Positions 37,401-48,122 of a DNA stretch of 64,000 bases are shown here, one piece after another (the stretch's first letter is position 1; every line of letters starts with the position of its first letter). The DNA comes from Nicotiana tabacum (Eukaryota; Streptophyta; Magnoliopsida; Solanales; Solanaceae). The stretch lies in contig NC_134085.1 of NCBI RefSeq assembly GCF_000715075.1, positions 155,214,178 through 155,278,177 of the forward strand, given 5' to 3'. A model generated the notes under the pieces. That model worked only from the letters and a program-made list of their open reading frames with translations. It did no database searches and was not told where the DNA came from. The translations under genes were made by a program, and so were the position numbers.

Positions 37401-38231
37401 AGGGTTCTTGTCTTGTGTGTGTTGAAGAAAAAGGAGTGGTTAGGGTTCTTTCATGTTGTCTTCATGAAGAAGAAGATAGAGTCGCCTAGAGTTTTGTTTT
37501 TAGTTCAAAAAATCTGATGGGTTTGGATGGGTTTTTGGGCGCGGGTCATGGGTTACATGGGTTGGGAAGATTTGGGCTTGCTAAAATTGGGTTATCTTCT
37601 TGCAAGAATTCAACTTGGACTAAAAATTCTATAAAATTGGGCTAAGAAAAGGCTAAAATTTAATCTACTTCAATAAATATTTTATAAGAAGATACAAGTA
37701 AGACTAAAATTAAAGTTGAGATTATCATAATAAACTATTATATTTAAAATAGAACTAAAAATTAAAGTTGAAACTGACCGGACATGTAGCGCTCGTGACA
37801 TCAATCATGTCTTGAGCGGTTCACATCTTTTTCTGCTTCTGCATTTTGGATTCACTTTTTATTTTCTCTTTTATTTTTCTGGATTAAGACTAGTTTTGTT
37901 GGTCACCTCAGACTGCTGACTCGCATTCTTGCTACGAGTTTCTGCTACTTCTAACTTGAATTGAATTTTTAAAAGACTTTCCTCGTTCTTTAGGTGGGCA
38001 CCTGCTACTAACTTGAAATTTGAAATGACTTCCCTCGTTCTCCAGGTGGGAAATTGACCATAAATAAGAGTCAATTTCCTTCGATTCGGGATTTTAAACC
38101 GGTGACTTGGGACACCATAAATTATCCCAAGTGGCGACTCTGATTCTAATATAAATAATCCTGTTTTGATTGTCACTTAAATTGGAAAAACTCCTTTACC
38201 CTTCCGATGGTGTGAAAAAGGAGGTGTAACA
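34489..38231 (+). repeat. Element B 5' LTR with a foreign inverted block
   Basis: 34489-35937 aligns with 53519-54930 and 38057-38231 with 57340-57515. The end AGGAGGTGTAACA is followed by the primer site. Between these parts, 35938-38056 does not match the 3' LTR. No gene found; short frames at 34882-35148 and 37145-37402 are not supported as coding. Confidence 0.85.
35938..38056 (-). mobile_element. Inverted Tat-type LTR and 3' tail fragment inside element B 5' LTR
   Basis: Read on the minus strand it carries Tat LTR words in the right order: ACCGTGACCTTCACAGG, AATGCCTAACACCTTCTCCC, then GGTGACCTGACACACCG near 35945. To the right (37960-38050) it holds two reversed units of the 3' minisatellite (CCTCGTTCTCCAGGTGGG on the plus strand). 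It is therefore the end of a third Tat element in opposite orientation. It replaces about 2.4 kb of the element B LTR and has no clear target duplication. Confidence 0.65.
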
Positions 38232-38254
38232 GCTCTAGCGACTTTGTTGGGGAC
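38232..38254 (+). other. Primer binding site of element B (tRNA-Arg type)
   Basis: GCTCTAGCGACTTTGTTGG then GGAC follows LTR end GTGTAACA by one base. It resembles the TGGCGACTCCGCTGGGGA site used by Ogre elements with a tRNA-Arg primer, with several changes. The tRNA assignment is from family knowledge. Confidence 0.7.
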
Positions 38255-39377
38255 AAGAACCCAAAACTTCTGGTTCAGAGTTCAGAATTCGAGCTTAGAA
38301 TATCTGTTATAATTGGCTTTATTTATTATCTAATTTTTTTATATTTTTGAACCTAATGTGCTAAATATCGCTCTTTTACCGCTTTGATATTGTTGAACTG
38401 TATATAAATTATTGAAACCCTCCTCTCTCTGAGTCTTCTAAATCATCTCGGAAGGGTGCACTTCGTGTAGCTTCTCTTCTGTTAGAGTCATATCTAATTT
38501 TAGAACGAGGTTCGGATAAGTTGCAAAGCCGGTGAAGCTTCTGTATTCCCGGTACGCTGCCCCCCCCTCCCCGACTCGAGTTGTCTGCTCGGGTAAGCCA
38601 GGTCTAGAACAAATAAACCCAGGTTTTCAAACATAGTATAACATAGCCTCATGTCGGATCCCTAGTAGGAACGCTTGTTTGCATCACATGCATTTGACTT
38701 TGGGGACTCAACACAGGGGTTGGACCCGTCTAGGACAGGTGGACCCGAAATCAAAAAGACCATCCTGATGCATTTTACTTGCTACTTGCACATTTATTTG
38801 ACTCGGATTGCATGTTGATCGGTTTCTAGAATAGGGAAGAAAAATTGAGAAAAACCAAATTGAGGTAAGAGAGAAGAAATTACCCGCTTATGAAAAACTT
38901 GATGTCCAAATATCCCGAAACTCTGCCGAAATTTTTGAAAAAAAGGGAAAAGCTATTTCAAAATGTTTATGCTTTTCTGTTGCGTTAAAATTGACCGAAC
39001 TACCAAGTTTGATTCTCACCGGATGTGGGATACGTAGGCAATCCTCACCTGGTCCAACTCCGTTTTTGCAAAAATAACCCAAAATATGAAGTGTTGTTAT
39101 TTCGTCGTAAATAAATTAGGTAGTGTCGTTCTTGTCTAAAATAGCCAAAATGCCCCCAAAAGGGCGCTGGAAGGCTACTTTGGCAAGAATAGTCACCTAT
39201 GGTCCTTTTTCAAATTTTTGGCCGATTAGCAAATACAACCCTAAAATCTTCTTTCCTGAGGTGCTGAAGGGTCGTATTTGCAAAGGTGTTTTTGTTTTAA
39301 ATTGCAATTTTTTAAAATTAATAATTTTCTCTTAAGTCAAAATAAATCATGATCTTTTAACCGATCACTTTAAATAA
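38255..39377 (+). other. Leader region between primer site and ORF1
   Basis: Untranslated leader with no supported gene. Contains a C-run (CTGCCCCCCCCTCCCC, about 38560) and one two-hairpin motif. A small frame at 39123-39335 lacks any family feature. Confidence 0.7.
38997..39058 (+). other. Two-hairpin motif, copy 3 (before ORF1)
   Basis: Starts GAACTACC and contains TTTGATTC and GGGATACGTAGGCA. Stem 1 is TCTCAC/GTGGGA, a different sequence from the other copies but still paired. Stem 2 is weak (ATC/GGT). Confidence 0.62.
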
Positions 39378-41446
39378 ATGTGCGGGATGAGCACTATTGA
39401 AAATGAACCCTTCACAGTCCTCGAGGAAATCACGTTAGAACTCCATATGTGGTGGAATGATTTAGGGAAAGTCAACAGAGATACTGTGATAAAAGCTTTG
39501 GGCGGTTTCATTGGTCTTTTGAAGATTAAGCCGAGGTTGAATATAATTGAGGCTTTGATACCTTTTTGGGACCCGGCGCATAATGTGTTCCATTTTTCCG
39601 ATTTTGAGCTAACCCCTATGCTTAAGGAAATAGTGGGTTATGCTGGTCTTGGTGGGAATCCCAAAAATCGATACCCAGTGGCACCTAGAGCGGTAACTCC
39701 TCATAAGTTTCTATACCTCTTGAGTATCAATTGGGAAGTTAAAGACGGAAATTTGGCTGAGGGATTTTGCATATTCTACTTCTTGTACCAGCGTTACGGG
39801 GATCCCCACGGTTTTGAGGCTCCAAATACTAGGCTAACTCATTCAGGGAACAAAGGTAAATGGGAAGCTCGGCGAGGAATGGCTTTTATAGCGGCATTCC
39901 TGGGCGTCTTAATCTACCCAAGAAAGGATGGAAATATAGAGTTAGGGCTCGTGGGAATGACCAACTTCATGACTAAAAAGGCTACTAGCACCATTATACC
40001 GATGATCCTAGTAGAGATTTATCGAGCTTTAACTGTTTGCCGATGAGGAGGAAAAGTTTTTGAGGGTTGCAACATGCTTTTACAACTTTGGATGGAAGAA
40101 CACCTCTGTCATTGTCCGGGGTACATGAACTGTGGTATGACCGGTCTTAAATGCATTGAAGAACATGAAAACAGGGTGGAGGGTCATGAGTTTCCGAAAG
40201 GTATAGAGGCATGGTTCGCACATTTGAGTTCTCTGACCGCAAGCAAAATTGAGTGGACATTCGGGTGGCTTCCGGTCATTGAAGTCATTTACATGTCGGC
40301 AGAAGTGTGTTTTCTTCTATTAATGGGTCCCCAGAGCATTCAGCCATATGCCCCACACAGGGTTCTGCGCCAGCTAGGTAGGTACCATACTATCCCATAT
40401 GATGAGGATTTGAGTTGACAGATCATCGAACTAGGGCCAAAAGTTGTATTCCCGGACGAAAAGGTGCACCAAATTTGGCATCAGTGTAGGTTCCTGGAGC
40501 CAAAGACTCAAGTACGGGATCTGTCTAAAGGCGAGTTGGAGCCTAGTTACACAACCTGGTATGGTAAAAGGTCTCAAGTCCATCAAGATCCCGAATGGCC
40601 CGCCAAAAGGCCCCATGTTCAACAATTCACTGATGGGGCACATGAGCAATGGAATTGGTTGGCAAAAGAGGCAAGCTACAGAGCCACAATTAGGAAATTG
40701 GAGGGTCAAATCAGATATCTTAAATTTGACAAAAGTATACATGTTGCTGCTGATGAAAGAAGAAGAAATTGGCCCAAGAAAACAAAGCCCTTCGAGCCCA
40801 GATCCAAAAAATGAAGATAGCTGCTGAGAATCAGGAAAGGAGTCGAACGGATGAAAAACTCATAAATGGTCTTAGGAGGAAAATATCTGAGTATGAGGAT
40901 GATTTGGAAAAATCTGAGGGTAGTCTGGCTAGAGCCCGGGCACAGTTGGTAAAGAACGCAGAGGGACGAGCAGATTTTGTCCTTCAATTGAAAAGGAAAT
41001 ATGAGGGAGAAGCCACCAACTTGAAGAAAAAACTAGCTACCCTCGAGAATAAGATGGCAAAACAAACAAATAGCTTTAAGGCGGAAAGGGAGCATTGTTA
41101 TGCACTAATGTCTCAGCTAGAGGAAAATATGCAACAGCTGCAGGGTCAAAGCCATTATGACACCCAAGTGCTAGAAGCCAGGTCTCAACAAATTGGGCGT
41201 TTTCTCCAAGAGAAGGGCATCATTAGGGAAAGGGTCAGAGCAATTGCCGACTATATCATCATGAAATGCCATGAAAGTGAGGAAATGACTAGGACCACCT
41301 TCTTCGCCGTAGTGATGACCTTTGTCCGCCAAATAATGAAAGACCTGGATCGTCTCCAAGGAGATCTTGCACATAGGCCCATGGTGAGACCGACTGATGT
41401 CCCACGGGCCCCTGGAGCGGTAGTTGAGGCACTTATGTATTCTTGA
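39378..41446 (+). pseudogene. Element B ORF1 (Ogre-type ORF1 with DUF7745-like N-terminus and coiled coil)
   Basis: The frame begins MCGMSTIENEPFTVLEEITLE and continues with FWDPAHNVFHFSDFELTPMLKE, a layout seen in plant transposon-encoded proteins near gag, without a known catalytic role. Nonsense codons lie at 40044-40046 and 40416-40418, and a one- or two-base shift near 40767 moves to another frame. The C-terminal 200 residues are heptad-rich and charged (RRKISEYEDDLEKSEGSLA, KKKLATLENKMAKQ), a likely coiled coil. The stop is at 41444-41446. Ogre elements carry such an extra ORF between primer site and gag; its function is unknown. The domain name is recognition from memory and should be searched. 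Confidence 0.78.
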
Positions 41447-42093
41447 TTTTATTTGTTCGAGTTTGTATTATCAGTTTCTCTTAGAGTTTGTTAGTTCATT
41501 TTCGAGTCTGTATTTTCAGTTTTCTTTTGGAGTTTGTTAGTCCACGTGTTGAGTATGTCAGTTTTTATGTTTAAATCTACAGGGGAAGTCATTGTAATCA
41601 GGATGTTTTTTTATTATTATGAAAATTTGAAAACAAAAAAAATGTATCTTTCTTTTATTTCGTATTTGTCCAGTGAACTACGCAAAGATCTGATTCATGC
41701 GGCATCATGATACTTAGGCAATCTCCATAGGATTCGATCATAACCATAAAATGAAAAAAAAAAGAGGAAAAAGAAGAGAGAAAGAAAATAAAGAAAATCG
41801 AGTGGAAAGAAAAAATGGCAAAACAAGAGAGAAAAAACGAGTTAAAAATAAAAGTGAAGCAACAAAAACAAGTGGAAAATGGCAATAGTGATTAAAGAGG
41901 GTTTGGAGTGAAAAGAGAAAAAAGAAAGCGCAAAATGCGAAGATTTAATTAAAAGTTGGGATGAAGCATGTAGCCATTCAAATACACGATAAAAGCTTTA
42001 ACTGTCTTGGTACATTGCATCCCAAATGTGTGGTTGCCAATTTGTTAAATCTTTAACACAGACAGGTTCGCTGTTGTCATTGAGTACAAGAAG
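41447..42093 (+). other. ORF1-gag spacer
   Basis: Non-coding. It holds a two-hairpin motif at 41675-41740 and an A/G-rich tract (41747-41940) resembling the GAAAA-rich tract after pol at 50020-50160. Confidence 0.75.
41675..41740 (+). other. Two-hairpin motif, copy 4 (between ORF1 and gag)
   Basis: Starts GAACTACGC and contains ATCTGATTC and GATACTTAGGCA, ending GATTCGATCA. Stem 1 is TCATG/CATGA; stem 2 is AATC/GATT. Both stems differ from the other copies while staying paired. Both #1 and #4 are preceded by AGT. Confidence 0.68.
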
Positions 42094-44690
42094 GTGGTTG
42101 GTTTGTTTGGCATTCTGGAAACCCATCCGTACAACACCAGGTCTAAAAATAAGTTGATCATAGTTGGCCAAGAACTGGACGCAAGTATTATTGATCCACC
42201 AAGAGAGGTGGAGGAGTCCGAGGTTGGTCTGAAAGAGGAGTTACATAAGTTGAAACACCAAATGGCAGAGATGTACCAGACATGGATGAAAGGGCATCCC
42301 TTACCATCATACCCCCCAACCCTTCCTTCATCCCACCGCTAGCTCAGTCCCAAGAACCTCTCACTACAAATTCATCCCCACAACATGCACCAAACTTCAC
42401 CCCTTACCACCACTATCATGGCACCACTTCCCAAACCATACAAGTTCCACCAACCAAAACAACCCCATACCCCTCTCCACTAGCTACCCCTATTTTCATA
42501 GAACCTCCACCAGCTACACTCCATCGATCTTCCAGTGAGCCATTATTCCAGACCCAAGATAATTAGTACTATCTTCCAGAGCCTACTTTCAAGGCGCCAT
42601 ATCATTACTCCTACACTCCTCGTTTCGACCTCCCTGTTGAGACCAAGAAACCACATAAAAACTCGGAATAGGAAGAGATGTTTGAGAAGGTGAGAAGCTT
42701 GAAAAAATTGCTCAGAAACATGCAAGGGTTGGGAGGTCAAGTAAGTGTAGCCTACAAAGATCTGTGTTTGTTCCCTGACGTTCAGCTACCTGTTGGGTTC
42801 AAAATGCCCAAATTTGATTTGTATGACGGGCACAGAGACCCTGTGGCACACTTAAGGGGATTCTGCAGTAAAATGAGAGGAGTCGGTAGGAAAGATGAGT
42901 TGTTAATGGCATACTTTAGCCAGAGTCTGAGTGGCGCGGCATTGGAGTGGTACACTCGTCAGGATCACAGCATATGGTATACCTGGGATGATTTGGCCCA
43001 AGCATTCGCTCGTCATTTCCAATACAAATTGAGATTGTTCCAGATCGTTTGTCTTTGACGAAGATTGAGAAGAAGACTAGTGAAAGTTTCAGGTAATACG
43101 ATTTCCACTGGAGAGAACAGGCAGCAAGGGCTAATCCTCAAATGGAGGAGAACGAAATGGTGGAATACTTTCTTCAGGCCTTGGAGCCTACTTACTTTGG
43201 GAGCCTATTTTCATCCCACCGCTAGCTCAGTCCCAAGAACCTCTCACTACAGATTCATCCCCACAACATGCACCAAACTTCACCCCTTACCACCACTATC
43301 ATGGTACCACTTCCCAAACCATACAAGTTCCACCAACCAAAACAACCCCATACCCCTCTCCACTAGCTACCCCTATTTTCATAGAACCTCCACCAGCTAC
43401 ACTCCATCGATCTTCCAGTGAGCCATTATTCCAGACCCAAGATAATTAGTACTATCTTCCAGAGCCTACTTTCAAGGCACCATATCATTACTCCTACACT
43501 CCTCGTTTCGACCTCCCTGTTGAGACCGAGAAACCACATAAAAACTCGGAACAGGAAGAGATGTTTAGGAAGGTGAGAAGCTTGAAAAAATCGCTCAAAA
43601 ACATGCAAGGGTTGTGAGGTCAAGTAAGTGTAGCCTACAAAGATCTGTGTTTGTTCCCTGACGTTCAGCTACCTGTTGGGTTCAAAATGCCCAAATTTGA
43701 TTTGTATGACGGGCACAGAGACCCTGTGGCACACTTAAGGGGATTCTGCAGTAAAATGAGAGAAGTCGGTAGGAAAGATGAGTTGTTAATGGCATAATTT
43801 AGCCAGAGTCTGAGTGGCGCGGCATTGGAGTGGTACACTCGTCAGGATCACAGCATATGGTATACCTGGGATGATTTGGCCCAAGCATTCGCTCGTCATT
43901 TCCAATACAAATCGAGATTGTTCCAGATCGTTTGTCTTTGACGAAGATTGAGAAGAAGACTAGTGAAAGTTTCAGGGAATACGATTTCCACTGGAGAGAA
44001 CAGGAAGCAAGGGCTAACCCTTAAATGGAGGAGAACGAAATGGTGGAATACTTTCTTCAGGCCTTGGAGCCTACTTACTTTGGGCATCTGATCTCGTCCA
44101 TAGGTAAGTCTTTCAATGAAGTAGTAAAAATGGGAGGAATGGTAGAGGAAGGGCTCAAATCAAGCAAGATCATGAGCTACTCTGCCATCAAAGCAACTAT
44201 GCAAGCAATCCAGAATGGCACCGGAGGCGTGCTTGGGAAAAAGAAGAAAGAGGATATCGCTATGGTCGTTTTAGGATCATGGCACGGACTAGGGGATTCT
44301 CCTACCCATTACACCCAATCTTGACCCCAGCTTCAAGCCTATACTCCAACTCCATATAGTCCACCTCAGCACTACTTCCCACCACCAGAGCCTCAATACT
44401 TAGTCAGACCACCACAATATCATGTCTATCATGCACAGTCATATGCTCAACCCTCTCCTCACCTGCAATGGCGTGCACCAGCTCAACGAAACCCTTACCC
44501 ACCACCAAAACATAACAAAACCCTACTAGTCCAAATTTTCAAGCCAAGCCAGAATTCAGGAATAAAAGGTTGCAGCGGAAGAAAACTTTCACCCCACTTG
44601 GGGAATCTTATACCAGCCTATTTCAAAGGTTGAGGCAGTTGAATGTTCTGAGGCCAATTGAGTCAAAACTACCAAACCCCCCTCCAGTTC
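42094..44690 (+). pseudogene. Element B gag, with 883-bp internal tandem duplication
   Basis: The N-terminal part (THPYNTRSKNK, then a helical KEELHKLKHQMAEMYQ) shifts frame near 42310 into a Pro/Thr-rich linker. The gag core follows: FKMPKFDLYDGHRDPVAHLRG, LMAYFSQSLSGAALEWYTRQD, WDDLAQAFARHFQ. The block 42319-43201 recurs at 43202-44084, then the gene continues into VGEMVEEGLKSS-like sequence (GGMVEEGLKSSKIMSYSAI). Copy 2 has an extra stop in the MAYFSQSL motif; both copies share a stop after FQTQDN. The C-terminal part (TFTPLGESYTSLFQRLRQL) matches element A. It breaks off after KLPNPPP at about 44690, before the zinc knuckle, where foreign sequence begins. Confidence 0.85.
42319..44084 (+). 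repeat. 883-bp direct tandem duplication within gag
   Basis: Copy 1 is 42319-43201 and copy 2 is 43202-44084, nearly identical by eye, so the event is recent compared with the age of B. Copy 2 opens with AGCCTATTT, not found at the start of copy 1. Confidence 0.93.
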
Positions 44691-45300
44691 CAGTTGGGTT
44701 CAACAGTTTCTACTCAGGAGAATCTTGTCGCAGAGCTCGAAGCGCCCAAATCTGAAGTTAAGGCAGCCAAGATCGATGTTGATGCAGTGGTGGCTATTTA
44801 CCGGGACAACGCTGAAGCCACTCAAATTCGAGCAAAGGAGGTTGTTGAGGCCACTCAAGTTCGATCAGATAAAGTCACGGGGCACACTAAATGTCAATCA
44901 CGAAGGGAGACCCTCAAGGAAATCCATGCTCGGGGCTTTGATCTCATAATCGAGATCGAGAGTACTAAGGAGCTCAAAGATAAAACCTGGAGATTAGCTT
45001 ACCCCAATGATGATGACGAGTTTGGGAGTTTGAGCGAATCCGAAAGCGGAGAAGACCCCGAGGGTGGAGATGCCTCTCCCGGAGATGACCAGGCTACTTA
45101 AGCTTTTAGATAGTTTTTTGAAGTTTTGTTGAGGTCGTTACGACGTTTGTAAATAATTTTCATCGGCTGTATTGCCTTTGTAAAAAGTTTTTGATGAATA
45201 TATAAAACTTCTTCCTTTCCTGGCTTATGAATCTATTGTATTTTTGTTATTTCATGTAAGGGTCAAAATGCCTTAGCAGAAGATCATGAAGTTGTGTTCG
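44690..45300 (+). mobile_element. Foreign ORF patch replacing gag end and protease
   Basis: Between gag KLPNPPP and the RT linker EEISKEL, about 2.2 kb expected from element A is replaced by 0.6 kb of unrelated sequence. It holds the end of an open frame stopping at 45099-45101. That frame is helical and charged (NLVAELEAPKSEVKAAKID, EATQIRAKEVVEATQVR), has SRRETLKEIHARGFDL, and finishes with an acidic tail (DDDEFGSLSESESGEDPEG). A short 3' untranslated stretch follows. I recognise this as the C-terminus of a coiled-coil protein often linked to solanaceous retroelements but cannot name the source. Confidence 0.7.
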
Positions 45301-46865
45301 AGGGTCGAAGAAATTAGTAAAGAGCTAAGTCACTTTGAAGAGAAACCCAGGCCTAATTTGAATGAAACTGAAGCAATCAATTTAGGGGATCCAGATAATA
45401 TCAGGGAAACCAAGATAAGTGTACACTTGGAACCACAAATCAGGGAAGAAATAATCAAAGCACTGTTTGAATATAAAGATATTTTTTCATGGTCATATGA
45501 TGACATGCCAGGTCTGAGTACTGACTTGGTGGTTCACAAATTGCTCACTGACCCGGCATTCCCTCCTGTCAAGCAGAAGTTAAGGATGTTCAAAACTGAC
45601 ATGAGTGTGAAGATCAAGGAAGAAATCACAAAGTAGTTGAACGTAAATGTCATTCGAGTCACGCGATACCCTACTTGGTTAGCTAATGTTGTGCCAGTGC
45701 CAAAGAAGGATGACAAGACTAGGGTGTGCATTAATTACCGTGATCTCAACAAAGCAAGTCCAAAGGATAATTTTCCATTGCCAAATATCCACATTTTGAT
45801 TGACAATTGTGCCAAATATGAGATCGGTTCTTTTGTGGATTGCTATGAGGGATACCACCAGATTTTGATGGATGAGGAGGCTGCAGAAAAAACAGTATTC
45901 ATCATGCCATGGGGAACTTATTGCTATCGGGTAATGCCATTTGGTTTGAAAAACGCTAGGGCAATGACAACTGTGTTCCATGATATGATACACAAGGAGA
46001 TTGAGGTTTATGTGGATGATGTGATCGTAAAGTCAAAGCAACAGGCCGACCATGTCGTAGATTTGAGGAAGTTTTTCCAAAGGCTCCGTAGGTACAATTT
46101 TAAGCTCAACCCTGTTAAGTGTGCATTTGGTGTTCCATCTAGAAAACAGTTGGGATTCATAGTCAGTCATCGAGTCATTGAGTTGGACCCGTCAAAGATT
46201 AGATCTTTCCAAGAATTGCAACCTCCAGGGAATAAGACCGAGGTGATGAGTTTGCTCGGGCATTTAAACTACATCAGCAAGTTTATCGCTTAACTCACAA
46301 TAACTTGTGAGCCCTTCTTTAAGTTGCTAAAAAGGATGTTGTGGTCAAATGGACTGATGAGTGCCAGGGGGCATTTGGTAAGATCAAGGGGTACTTGTCA
46401 AACCCACCTGTGTTGGTCCCGCCGGAACCCGAGAGACCTTTAATTCTCTATTTGACAGTCTTGGACAATTCATTCGGTTGCGTACTGGGTCAACATGACA
46501 TCACCGGTAGAAAAGATCAAGCCATTTATTATCTCAGCAAGAAGTTCACATCATATGAGGTTAAGTATACTCCCCTTGAAAGGACATGTTGCGCCCTGAC
46601 TTGGGTGGCACAAAGGTTGAAGCATTATCTGTCATCCTACACTACTTACCTCATTTCTCGCCTGGATCCTCTAAAGTATATCTTTTAGAAGCCTATGCCC
46701 ACAGAAAGACTTGTAAAGTGGCAGATTTTGCTCACAGAGTTTGACATTATCTATGTGACTCGGACCGCGATGAAGGCCCAAGCATTGACCAATCATTTGG
46801 TCGAGAATCTAGTGGATGAAGAATATGAACCATTGAGAACGTATTTTCCCGATGAAGAGGTGATG
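45286..46865 (+). pseudogene. Element B RT and first RNase H
   Basis: Homologous to 7230-8830 of element A. RT motifs: VCINYRDLNKASPKDNFPLP, the loop FVDCYEGYHQI and catalytic YVDD (about 46006-46018). Five residues are missing after GLKNA compared with A. Breaks: TAG after EEITK (45634-45636), TAA at 46291-46293, a one-base loss near 46330, and TAG at 46687-46689. The RNase H part reads YYLSKKFTSYEVKYTPLER. Homology stops at PDEEVM (46865), where a Tekay LTR fragment begins. The protease and the proposed intron are absent because of the upstream patch. Confidence 0.9.
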
Positions 46866-48122
46866 ATTTGGGCTGATTGCCATATTTGGGCTTCGTGCCA
46901 GCTATTTGAACCCTTCGGGGATTGTTGTTAATATTTTCTCACTGTTTTGATTTATACTTGAATTCAGTCATGTATTTTCCATTGTTTTCAAAACTTAGCC
47001 AAGTTTATTTTGCTTTAACGCTTGAAATGATATTTCCAATAATATTTTTGGGCTGAGCATCATGTTTTACTGTCGCCCGAGTAACTTATGTGATTTTGAC
47101 TGGGTAAGGCCGAGGGCCTGTGTTGTGAGGATACTTTTGGATCGGGCTGCACGCCGCAGTAGTGAGATATTGATTTGATTATAAGGTCGAGGGCCTAGAT
47201 TTGATGCCATGAGATGGCTTGATATTGCGCTTGGGCCGTAAGGGGCCCCTCCTAGAGTCTGCACACCCCTAGTGAGCACGGATACCTATTGTGATGTGAG
47301 ATATAGCCCGAGGGGCTGGTATTGTTCTGAGATATTGCCCGAGGGGCGAACCTTATGTGCTTGTCTTTCTTATTTACTTGTCATGTACTTGTTTAATTGT
47401 GTATTTGTGCCCGAGGGGTAGATTTCTGTGCTTATCTGCGCTAATTATTTTGTATTCATTTACGCAATTGTTGAGAAAGTCATTTTCAAAGAAGTTTAAA
47501 CTGAGCTAAGATGTTTAAAGAGATTTTACAGCTTCAATGCTTTCTTACTGGTTTTGAACTGCTTCTATATAATATCCTGATATGCTTTACGTGATTTCTT
47601 ACCATTCAAACTTTAGTTATGATTATTACTTACTGAGTTGGAGTACTCACTTTACTCCCTGCACCTTGTGTGCAGATTCAGGTATTTGTACACCTGGTAG
47701 CGGGTTTTGGCTGATCGGAGGTAGAGTTATCGGAGTTTAGCAAGGTAGCTGCAAGCATTCGCAACACTGCTTTTCTCTCTCTTCATTCATTAGTTTGTAT
47801 TGAGCCTATTTCAGAACCTAGTTGTATTTTAAACCTTCGTAGACGCTCGTGACTTGTGACACCCCGGCTTGGGCTGTGTCGGATTGTATTTCCGCTACTT
47901 ATTATCATTAAATCATGTTTAGACTGCTTTTATATTGTTGAACTATTTTAAAAAGGACGAAGGTTTGATTGGTTGGCCTTGTCTTCACAAAAGGTGCCAT
48001 CACGACTGGGTTTGGGGTAGGGTCGTGACAAGTTGGTATCAGAGCCTAGGTTACATAGGTCTCACGAGTCATGAGCAGGTTTAGTAGAGTCTCGCGGATC
48101 GGTACGGAGACGTCTAATCAAG
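46866..48122 (+). mobile_element. Tekay-type LTR end plus primer site spliced into element B pol
   Basis: 1.26 kb lying between the two RNase H domains. It ends like a Tekay LTR: GGTGCCATCACGACTGGG, then GGTCGTGACA at 48021-48030, followed by the initiator-Met primer site TGGTATCAGAGCC (48034-48046) and about 75 bp of leader. Repeated phrases GAGGGCCT and CCCGAGGGGC fall at 47110-47420. No gene, no opposite LTR and no target duplication, so this is not a simple insertion. It is a different subfamily from the Tekay LTRs at 20788 and 27724, and on the opposite strand. Confidence 0.82.

Noticed and set aside
37145..37402. Small frame MYRVTVSFFPLLYVPYSYV with hydrophobic start
   Set aside because: It lies inside an LTR-derived block of an inverted Tat fragment. 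Hydrophobicity comes from T-rich sequence.
39123..39335. Small frame before ORF1 (MPPKGRWKATL)
   Set aside because: No homology recognised. It lies in the leader and ends in an AT-rich run; not enough support for a gene.
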